Assembly: GCA_947632055.1 (NCBI GenBank)
Contig: CANRNS010000012.1
Coordinates: 1-33,138, forward strand
Source: an uncultured Akkermansia sp.
GTDB taxonomy: Bacteria > Verrucomicrobiota > Verrucomicrobiia > Verrucomicrobiales > Akkermansiaceae
DNA length: 33,138 nucleotides
Direction of reading: 5' to 3'
Both the position numbers and the translations under genes were made by a program. This document shows positions 1 through 6,577 of this stretch, one piece after another (the first letter of the stretch is position 1; the number at the start of each line of letters is the position of its first letter). The notes beneath the pieces are model-generated. The model ran no database searches. It was not told where the DNA came from and worked only from the letters and a program-made list of their open reading frames with translations.

Positions 1-1761
1 CTTGTGCACCGTCAACGCGCTCCCCTCATCGCTCATGGTGAGGCTCTTTACATAGGCATTCCCGGCATGGTCGGGCGTCCCCGTCCCTGCCGTACCCACG
101 GTGACTTTGCCGCTGGTCGAAATGGTCAGATCACCTGTGCAGGAATCGTGGTTGAAGTTGGCACAAATCGCGTGACCAACCGTCAATTTACCACCTCCGC
201 TTACTGTAATAGCATTGTTGCTCGTCGCCAAACTGCCGGCTACGGTCATGGTGCTGCCTGGTCCATCTACCGTCACGGCATTCGTCCAAGCGTCCATGTT
301 ATTTTTACCACTTTGCTCGTAGGCGCTTCCCCTCGTTCCCACCTCAAGGTGGCCTCCACCGTTCACCGTGACACTCCCAGTAAAGCCACCATCAGAATTG
401 CTGCTCAAGCGACCATCAATAGTCACCTCACCGCCGTCACTCACTGTGAGATCTTTCTTGAGATTAGTACCATTGCCCAACCCAACCTGACCGTGGACGG
501 TCAGCGTGCCACCACTCACTGTCATGTTCCCTCCACTTGTCAGAACAAAGGTGGCGTCCTCAGGTACAACGGCATCCGCTGTCCCCACGGTCACTCTTCC
601 ACCGCTTATGGTGCCACCATCCCTCGTGGCGAGACTAACTTCTGCGTTAATCGTTCCGTTCTTAATATCGAGCGACTTCGCATACACCGCCGCCCCGAAG
701 GTCTGTGTCCCTGTGTAACCTGCGTCCGTCGCCAAGGTCGGACCATATGCACTGGATGATCCATAACTTCCCTTGAAAGAGCTGTTCTCACTCCCCACCA
801 AGATCAGTGTCCCGCTCCCTGTGACCATGTTGTTGTTTGTGGTGCCACCTTCTGCGCTACTCAGACCTCCGACAGTTTGTGCTGCGCTGTTTCCCACATT
901 GAGTGTGACACAGCCGTTGGTGCTGTTTGGGTTCAAAAATTCAAGAATTCCCGTGAAGGACTCGGCCATTTCATTATCACCCGTAATGATGAGCGTCAGG
1001 GAATCCAAACCGTCCAGGGAAAGCTTGTAGCCTCCCCGAAGCCCACCAACGCTGAATTGAGCGTTGTTCGTGCCAACAATTATTGTGTCTTGCAGAGTTT
1101 CAAGGTACCCGGTCGTGGTGGCGAGAGTGTCCACACGCAAAGCAGCATTGGACAAATGCTGGCGTTCCTGGTAGCTGGTTGCTCCCAAATGCAGGTTCCA
1201 TATCCCATTGCCTGTGTAACTACTAAGCCATAACTGTCCTCCTTGATTATCTCCCCCCGCCGAACTACCCACGTAAAAATCGTTCACGTGAACATTGTTG
1301 CTGTTGTCCCCGGTTCCACCATCAAGCTTTATACGTAAACCGAAGGTATCACCCTTCGGCACATCAATCCACAAAGAATCAATGTTTACAGCAGTACTCG
1401 CACCGAATATGTATGCATCGTTTATCGTTGCATTTCCGTATGAGATCCCGACGATCTTGATATGTGCATTTCGGACATCTCCGCTCAGGGTAACTGCTTT
1501 GGGCCCGGAGGAGCCTGTGACTCCTGTTAAGTTGATGGCATGGTACCCCTCCTCGACCGTGTAAGTACCTCCACCAGCAACATCTTCAGGTTCACCATAG
1601 TTGCCTGTAGGCCAACCGTCTTCTGCTTGGGCGAGCTGAACCATGGGGGCGGAGAGGAAGAGCAAGGAGGTCCAACCTGAAGAGGAGGCAACAGTTAAGG
1701 AGACGGCGGTGAGACAAGCCATCAAGACGCGACGTAATCCGAGAGGCAAGTGAAGTTTCAT
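1..1761 (-). CDS. Autotransporter-like surface protein, N-terminal 587 residues (C-terminus beyond left edge)
   Basis: The minus strand is open without a stop from an ATG at 1761 to base 1, so this is the start of a longer protein. Residues 1-46 look like a long signal peptide (MKLHLPLGLRRVLMACL..., ending near AQAED). The rest is Gly/Ser/Thr/Asn-rich with repeated short beta strands such as GGKLTVG, TVSGGTLTV and GSLATSNN, as in the passenger beta-helix of type V autotransporters or PEP-CTERM-type surface proteins. The first eleven residues closely match those of the large autotransporter at 28922-22749, which supports both start sites. There is no Shine-Dalgarno site before the ATG. A -10-like TATACA lies 27 bases upstream next to a palindrome, but its -35 appears displaced. 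The C-terminal barrel or sorting signal is not visible, so the export route is inferred. Confidence 0.85.
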   Translation of the reverse strand, partial: MKLHLPLGLRRVLMACLTAVSLTVASSSGWTSLLFLSAPMVQLAQAEDGWPTGNYGEPEDVAGGGTYTVEEGYHAINLTGVTGSSGPKAVTLSGDVRNAHIKIVGISYGNATINDAYIFGASTAVNIDSLWIDVPKGDTFGLRIKLDGGTGDNSNNVHVNDFYVGSSAGGDNQGGQLWLSSYTGNGIWNLHLGATSYQERQHLSNAALRVDTLATTTGYLETLQDTIIVGTNNAQFSVGGLRGGYKLSLDGLDSLTLIITGDNEMAESFTGILEFLNPNSTNGCVTLNVGNSAAQTVGGLSSAEGGTTNNNMVTGSGTLILVGSENSSFKGSYGSSSAYGPTLATDAGYTGTQTFGAAVYAKSLDIKNGTINAEVSLATRDGGTISGGRVTVGTADAVVPEDATFVLTSGGNMTVSGGTLTVHGQVGLGNGTNLKKDLTVSDGGEVTIDGRLSSNSDGGFTGSVTVNGGGHLEVGTRGSAYEQSGKNNMDAWTNAVTVDGPGSTMTVAGSLATSNNAITVSGGGKLTVGHAICANFNHDSCTGDLTISTSGKVTVGTAGTGTPDHAGNAYVKSLTMSDEGSALTVHK

Positions 1762-1790
1762 AACGAATAGTCTGTGCGGTAAAACAAGTG

Positions 1791-1815
1791 TATATCTCTT
1801 TTCAAAAGAGATATA
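1791..1815. repeat. Perfect palindrome, copy 1a (gene-proximal, locus 1)
   Basis: Perfect inverted repeat with 12-base arms around a single central C; the core is ATCTCTTTTCAAAAGAGAT. It lies 30 bases upstream of the left autotransporter ATG. On the minus strand the core is followed at once by TATACA (1789-1794), a -10-like hexamer, but the six bases 17 bp upstream (AGTATA) are not -35-like. Confidence 0.9.
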
Positions 1816-1951
1816 CTTCTCATTAAGTCGCAAATCATTGATGATAAGTATATTTATCTTTCCGTGGCGCATCTTATTTTCAAGGAAGGAAAGGGGTGTT
1901 TCTTTCATGTCATACACGCATTTCCAAGGCCCTTGAACCCCCGATCAGCGA
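1816..1951 (+). repeat. Segment X, locus 1 copy
   Basis: The DNA between palindromes 1a and 1b shares spaced boxes with 29158-29290: ATTTTCAA at 1876-1883 and TGTCATACACG at 1908-1918. The first box is 73 bp from the left palindrome centre in both copies. The second box ends 43 bp (42 in the other copy) before the right centre. The rest is diverged. Its function is unknown; a recombination enhancer or regulator site is possible. Confidence 0.6.
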
Positions 1952-1970
1952 ATCTCTTTTGAAAAGAGAT
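1952..1970. repeat. Perfect palindrome, copy 1b (middle, locus 1)
   Basis: ATCTCTTTTGAAAAGAGAT, 9-base arms with a central G. This is the exact reverse complement of the core of copy 1a. Centres are 158 bp apart. No -10 or -35 abuts it on either side. Confidence 0.9.
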
Positions 1971-2086
1971 ACGCTACCATGTATCAATCTAATCGATTGC
2001 CTCTCATTTCTTTGGAAACCTCAATCTCCTTCTGACGCGCCGATGAGGATTTTTGAAAAATTTTCTTCACTTGGTGAAAAAAGAGC

Positions 2087-2110
2087 TGGACATCGCTTTT
2101 GAAAAGAGAT
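2087..2110 (+). promoter_or_regulatory. Outward-facing -35 half-promoter with imperfect palindrome, copy 1c
   Basis: TGGACA (2087-2092) is followed by a 17-bp spacer made of the palindrome (ATCGCTTTTGAAAAGAGAT, 2092-2110, one arm mismatch, central G). The next hexamer is TTCGCG, not a -10. The string CTGGACATC plus palindrome closely matches the minus strand at 29013-29037, where a good -10 follows. It reads as a -35 separated from its -10 by DNA rearrangement, though this is inference. Confidence 0.55.
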
Positions 2111-2148
2111 TCGCGCATTGGGGAAGAGGGGTCACCGTGAGCTCATTC

Positions 2149-2177
2149 TTGACACAGCGGGCGATGCCGCATAGAAT
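2149..2177 (+). promoter_or_regulatory. Sigma70-type promoter for the 2186-3313 gene
   Basis: TTGACA (2149-2154), a 17-bp spacer, then TAGAAT (2172-2177): perfect -35 and 5/6 -10. The expected transcription start falls on or within a base or two of the ATG at 2186, implying a leaderless mRNA. Confidence 0.75.
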
Positions 2178-2185
2178 GCGGGGGT

Positions 2186-3313
2186 ATGATATGGGGGCGC
2201 GTCAGTTTATGCGTACGTTACCTGCTCACCTTAGCGGGAGCGTTCGCTATGCTCTACACCTTATCCTACCCGGACAAACTCTTGCCGCCGACGCCAGATA
2301 TCGATTATGTGCAAGGCTTTACGGTCTACAAGCTCAAGCCGGTCATGTGGCTTTTTCCTCTTTTATGGATGGAGCTGGCGAGCAGCCTCGGTAGGCAGCG
2401 CAATAAAGTTTGGTTTTCAGCCATGGGGACGGCGCTTATCGTCGGCATCATTGCATTTCCGCTGCTGCGGGCCTGGGCGCCGGAGTTCGTTGTGCGCACC
2501 TTTCCCTTTGAGGATGGCAAACTGAGTTGGGGGCTCTTCTATTATGCGCTTATCCTCTTTGCGAGTTTTCTGCTGCGCTGCGGACTCTTCGTGTATCTCT
2601 TCCAGGAAAGCCGCCGGGATGAGCAGAGCGATTCCAACACGATGGACGCTCAAATCCTCGACCCCGCCAACGCACTCACCGTGCGCGAAATTGCGGCCAA
2701 CCCCGCCCGGCCGAAGGTGCGCTTTCTCTTCGGCGATCCCGATCAATCCATCATTGAGCGTTTCCTGGAGCTGATGCGCAGAGTCACGCGTCTACGCCGC
2801 TGCAGGGGTGGGGCGTACCTGCTGCTTATCGGGCTTCTTGCGGGGTGGTTCATGCTCTACCCGCAGCCCACTGCCGACGAGGCTTTGCAGCGCGACATGC
2901 GCGTCATGTACGAATGCAAGCGCATGCCCGACGGGAGTTACCGCGCCACGACCCGTGCCGTGCATGCGGCGTTGCGGGTGATGCGGCACATATCAGACAA
3001 CGAGTTATTTGCCGGGAAAACCCCGGCGCAGGCGCACGCCTGGCTCCAGGTGCAGCGCTCGCCGGCGGATTACCGCGCGCAGTTGCTGGACGACTCCGAC
3101 CTCGTGCTGGCTTCCACCGATGATCTGTTTGAGAGCCGCACACGATTCTTCACCGTCACGGACGGCAAACGCACGGCAGCGCTCTTCATCCGCACCAATC
3201 AACAGGGGCTCATCAACGTGTGTGAAACTGTGGATGCGGGGTGGAACGCGAGGGCGGATGCGCGGCGCCGCCGGTTTGGCACCGATGTGGGGGCGCGCTT
3301 TTTCTCGCGCTGA
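2186..3313 (+). CDS. Polytopic membrane protein of unknown function
   Basis: 375 residues, not recognised as a named family. Hydrophobic segments are visible near residues 10-27, 53-68, 77-98, 114-138 and 208-226, giving about five membrane spans. A hydrophilic stretch of about 65 residues (142-206) sits between spans four and five, and a soluble region of about 150 residues follows the last span. No catalytic motif stands out. The start is supported by a strong promoter placed so that transcription begins at this ATG; there is no Shine-Dalgarno site. The gene stands alone on the plus strand and converges on the minus-strand operon with 14 bp between stop codons. Its nearness to the palindrome region is probably incidental, since it has its own promoter. 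Confidence 0.75.
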   Translation: MIWGRVSLCVRYLLTLAGAFAMLYTLSYPDKLLPPTPDIDYVQGFTVYKLKPVMWLFPLLWMELASSLGRQRNKVWFSAMGTALIVGIIAFPLLRAWAPEFVVRTFPFEDGKLSWGLFYYALILFASFLLRCGLFVYLFQESRRDEQSDSNTMDAQILDPANALTVREIAANPARPKVRFLFGDPDQSIIERFLELMRRVTRLRRCRGGAYLLLIGLLAGWFMLYPQPTADEALQRDMRVMYECKRMPDGSYRATTRAVHAALRVMRHISDNELFAGKTPAQAHAWLQVQRSPADYRAQLLDDSDLVLASTDDLFESRTRFFTVTDGKRTAALFIRTNQQGLINVCETVDAGWNARADARRRRFGTDVGARFFSR

Positions 3314-3327
3314 CGCCTTGCCGCTTC

Positions 3328-3906
3328 TCACGGCTCATAAGCAAGCGCGCCCGCGTAACCCGGAACCGGGGAGAACAACTCCACTACCGGCCCCCCCGGC
3401 GAACACAGCCGGATGCCGCCATCGACGTACAAAAAGGGGATGTCGCGCGCGCGCAGGATGCTTTTGCCGCACCACTTGACCAAGGCCTCGGCCGCACACC
3501 AACAGGCAAAAAACTCGTGGATGTCGCTCCCGCGGGCATTCCAGGCCTCCCACTGCCGGGCGCACATGATGCGCCGGGCAACCCTGCTCATGTGACTGCG
3601 TGGGCGGATGCGCTCGATATCGACCCCAATGCTGCCGTGATGAAACGCGATGCAGAGCAGATCTCCACTGTGACTCATGTTGAAGGGCTGCTGCTCACAG
3701 ATCGGCTTGCCGTACTCGGTGTAGCGCAGACGGATCTGCTCTGCGGGGATGCCGGTGAGCCGCTCCAGAGCATAGCGCAGGAGGCTGCGTTCCTTCAAAA
3801 ACCTTTCCCCTCGCACTGCGTACGCCTCCCTCTCCGTGGGGTCCAGTTGCTCCGGATGCAGCAGCGGCGTCTCCGCGGATTCCAAATGATAAACGAGGTA
3901 ATGCAT
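3328..3906 (-). CDS. 4'-phosphopantetheinyl transferase, Sfp/AcpT type
   Basis: 192 residues with Sfp-superfamily signatures in order: NMSHSGD (76-82), GVDIE (94-98, metal-binding Asp/Glu) and FFACWCAAEALVKWCGKSI (132-150). In the last motif E140 and K144 occupy the catalytic Glu and Lys positions. The usual Lys just before that Glu is Ala here. Family members transfer phosphopantetheine from CoA to a serine of carrier proteins in fatty acid, polyketide or nonribosomal peptide synthesis. No carrier protein or synthase is in the window, so the substrate is unknown. It is the last gene of a tight minus-strand run, 13 bases after the phosphoesterase. The length is near that of short AcpT/HetI-like members. 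Confidence 0.85.
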   Translation of the reverse strand: MHYLVYHLESAETPLLHPEQLDPTEREAYAVRGERFLKERSLLRYALERLTGIPAEQIRLRYTEYGKPICEQQPFNMSHSGDLLCIAFHHGSIGVDIERIRPRSHMSRVARRIMCARQWEAWNARGSDIHEFFACWCAAEALVKWCGKSILRARDIPFLYVDGGIRLCSPGGPVVELFSPVPGYAGALAYEP

Positions 3907-3919
3907 AGGCCAGTTGGAC

Positions 3920-4417
3920 TCAGCCGAGCGGGACGATGGTCACGCAATGGCTTTGGGTATCGTAGGTGGCGAAGGAAGGCGCGGCGAAGCGCCCCTGCAA
4001 GTCCCCCGGATTCGCTACCAAGGTGTGACCGACGATGGAGCTGACCGGCTTGTGCGTGTGCCCGAAAAAGAGAGCGTCGTACTTTCCGGATTCCGCCGCC
4101 AGTTGCAGCGCATAGCCCGGAATATGCGTCATCATGATGCGGCGCTCATCGATCAGCAAATGCGCCGTATCGCCGTGCATGCGGGTCTTCTCCCACTCGC
4201 GCACACATTCCTGAAAGGCTGCGCGCGGGTAGTCATTGTTGCCCGGCACCAAATCCAGCTCGTGCTGCCACGCCTGGCGCATCACGCGCAGTGTCTCGAC
4301 CGTGCATAAATCCCCGAGGTAGAGCAGGCGCCTGCAGCCATCCGCCTCGGCACGCCGCAAAGCCTTCAGCAGATTTTGCCGCTCATCATGAGCATCGGAC
4401 ATGAGCGCGACGAGCAT
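3920..4417 (-). CDS. YfcE/MJ0936-type metallophosphoesterase
   Basis: 165 residues with the full calcineurin-like metal-binding set: SDAH (7-10, D8 and H10), GDLC (35-38), GNND (59-62), a His at 98 in MTHIPG, and GHTH (119-122). Size and motif spacing match the small YfcE/MJ0936 phosphodiesterases, which use two metal ions to hydrolyse phosphodiester model substrates; true substrates are mostly unknown. The ATG at 4417 lies 3 bases after the stop of the 718-residue membrane protein, so the genes are almost certainly co-transcribed. A role in that system, such as turnover of a nucleotide signal, is only a guess; a housekeeping role is equally possible. Confidence 0.85.
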   Translation of the reverse strand: MLVALMSDAHDERQNLLKALRRAEADGCRRLLYLGDLCTVETLRVMRQAWQHELDLVPGNNDYPRAAFQECVREWEKTRMHGDTAHLLIDERRIMMTHIPGYALQLAAESGKYDALFFGHTHKPVSSIVGHTLVANPGDLQGRFAAPSFATYDTQSHCVTIVPLG

Positions 4418-4420
4418 AGG

Positions 4421-6577
4421 TCAATCAACTAATAGGGGTGAAAAGGGGTCGGGATCGCGCAGCGTTCCATCGATCGGCACGGCAAGCAGTTTCCCGCCGG
4501 ACAAATAATACAGCATGCGTTGTTTGCCGACGGTCGGCAATTCCTTGTAATGGGCCTGAGAGAAAGCATCGACGAAGCCGACGTAGCGCGCGCGGTCCGC
4601 CAGGATTGCCCGCAAGTTTTTGCACATTTCGCGCGAGTAATGGCGGTCATCGCGTTCCCTGAACCACTGAGCAAAAGCGCTCTCAGCTTTTGCTTGAGCG
4701 GGAAAATGTTCGAGCCACAAATTGATGCGCGGCTGCACGCCCAGCTCCGCCTTAAGCTTGCGGAACGAATCGATATCCGCCCGCAAGGTGGGAGAAAACC
4801 TCAGTCCGAAAACCGGCTCCTGCTCTCGGCCTGTCATCAGGCTCAGCAGAGTATCGTAGACGTACGCCTTGGCCAGCGCCGGGCAGTCCTCTGCACGCAC
4901 CCGCATGATGCGGCCCAGCAGGTCCGGCACATTGGCCCGCATGAAAAAGATGGGACGTTCCAAATCCAAGACAGACATGAGAGGGCGGACATCCACGGGC
5001 CGCATTTTGACAGCCTGGGCGTAGAGCCATTCTTTTCTCTGCTCGCCGTTTTTGAAACGCGGGTCAAGCGGCGAGACGACAAGCCGCAATTTGTTGTCGT
5101 CCGTCACTTCCGGCTTCTGCTCCACGTAGTGCACCTGGCCATCCGTTGAAATCAACTCATAAAGTCTCGTGCGCATGCTGAGGCTGGTGAAGAGGTCCTC
5201 CATGATCTCGAGCTGAACCGGAGTGGCCGGGAACTGCGGACCAAAGGTGGGCGCGTCCTCCGTAAGGGCCTTCACGACATAGTGGGGGTACGGCGCGGGA
5301 AGCTTTGCCGGCACGCGGTGCTTCATGCTGAGAATCTTTGCGAGGAGCATCTCCTTTTGATCTCCGAGAGTCTGCATGATCTTCGCCGCCCGAATGGCGG
5401 GCGGATAACTCACCGGACGGAACTCCGCCAAGGCATGGCAGTATTCGGAGTAATTGCGCGCCGTGCTCAACAAATTTTCCGTTCGAGTCAGCAGATCGAT
5501 GTCGCCGAGGAGACTCTGCACTTGGGCGTAGGTATTGCGATGCGCCGCGACCAGTTTCGGGTCCAGTTCAAAGGTCTCTTGAGCATCGCGAAAATCGTGC
5601 AGGAGGCGCGAAAGCTTGTGTTCCAGCGAGCTGAGCGCAGACCGATCCTGCGCGGGGTCCTCCGTCAACTTCGGCAGGGGAGCAGGCTGTGAAAAACGCG
5701 CTACGGCCTCGCGTTTCTGACGCTCGAGCTCCTGCTGCACCGGGCGGCACAACTCCTGCCATTTCTCCAGCAACTGTGTGGAAAAGGGAGCGGGCAGCGC
5801 TCGTATCTGACGCAGGAACGCAGCGCGTTCCTCGAGGCTGAGCGATGAGACAGCACCCAAATTCTCGTAGACATGCATTTGCCTCGTGAGTTCGCGGCTA
5901 TCAGCCTGGACGCGCTGCTGCCACTTGCGCGCCTCCTCGACCGCAGGAATCACCTCTCGGTGCATCATGCGGTTGATGCCTGTGTCCGCCGCGCGGAGCA
6001 GCTCGGTCGTTTTGTTCCAGTCCCGCGCGTTCTTTGCATCGAGCAGTTGATGGGACAATCGACCCGCGCGTCCGTGCAAAATCACGCCAACGGCTGCTAC
6101 CGCCGCCACCACCGCTGCCACAATACCCAAGCGGATAAAACGACCACGTGTGTTTCTCTTCCTACGCTTATTGAGCTCGCTCTTCAGCGCACGCGCGAGA
6201 GCACGCGTACCGGCAGGAGCTGTCTCACGTCCACTTTTCAAGGTACGCACGTAGGCGTTCAACTGCCGCTGGACTTTCCGCAAATCGGGCGTGTGCGCGC
6301 ACGAGACAGCTTGCGCGCTGCCATACTGGGCCAGAATGGCGAGGATGCCGCGCTGAGCCTCCTGGGAGAGGCGTTCAGCACGCTGCCGTTTGGACTCGGC
6401 GATGCGCAGCGGCCGACCGGCCTCAAGGCGCGCGAGTTCATCCGTCACCTCGGAATCCTCCGGGTAAACTTGCTGCAAGCGCAGAAGAACGCGCCGCACT
6501 TCATCTCCCCGGCCGCTGATAGCAACCCTCCGTAGTGCACGCCATTCACTCTGAGCAGGATGTTTTCTCACAGTCAA
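4421..6577 (-). CDS. Large single-pass membrane protein, helical, unknown function
   Basis: 718 residues, no family recognised. Residues 1-145 are charged and helical, possibly TPR-like at 11-52, ending in the basic stretch NKRRKRNTRGR. One membrane span follows (about 148-167, very Ala/Val-rich). By the positive-inside rule the N-terminus is cytosolic. The remaining 550 or so residues are largely helical and predicted extracytoplasmic, with coiled-coil-like stretches around 175-360. The ATG overlaps the stop of the upstream gene (ATGA at 6574-6577), so translation is probably coupled. The topology matches that of the upstream protein: small cytosolic N-terminus, one span, large outer domain. 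The two may form a membrane complex with the GTPase encoded first in the operon. Confidence 0.8.
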   Translation of the reverse strand: MTVRKHPAQSEWRALRRVAISGRGDEVRRVLLRLQQVYPEDSEVTDELARLEAGRPLRIAESKRQRAERLSQEAQRGILAILAQYGSAQAVSCAHTPDLRKVQRQLNAYVRTLKSGRETAPAGTRALARALKSELNKRRKRNTRGRFIRLGIVAAVVAAVAAVGVILHGRAGRLSHQLLDAKNARDWNKTTELLRAADTGINRMMHREVIPAVEEARKWQQRVQADSRELTRQMHVYENLGAVSSLSLEERAAFLRQIRALPAPFSTQLLEKWQELCRPVQQELERQKREAVARFSQPAPLPKLTEDPAQDRSALSSLEHKLSRLLHDFRDAQETFELDPKLVAAHRNTYAQVQSLLGDIDLLTRTENLLSTARNYSEYCHALAEFRPVSYPPAIRAAKIMQTLGDQKEMLLAKILSMKHRVPAKLPAPYPHYVVKALTEDAPTFGPQFPATPVQLEIMEDLFTSLSMRTRLYELISTDGQVHYVEQKPEVTDDNKLRLVVSPLDPRFKNGEQRKEWLYAQAVKMRPVDVRPLMSVLDLERPIFFMRANVPDLLGRIMRVRAEDCPALAKAYVYDTLLSLMTGREQEPVFGLRFSPTLRADIDSFRKLKAELGVQPRINLWLEHFPAQAKAESAFAQWFRERDDRHYSREMCKNLRAILADRARYVGFVDAFSQAHYKELPTVGKQRMLYYLSGGKLLAVPIDGTLRDPDPFSPLLVD

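Noticed and set aside
4..759. Plus-strand open frame of 251 codons
   Set aside because: It is antisense to the left autotransporter, which is open throughout with a signal peptide and passenger-type strands; the plus-strand product has no domain character.
2053..2394. Plus-strand open frame upstream of the membrane protein
   Set aside because: It crosses the palindrome and the promoter and ends inside the membrane-protein gene in another frame; no domain is visible.
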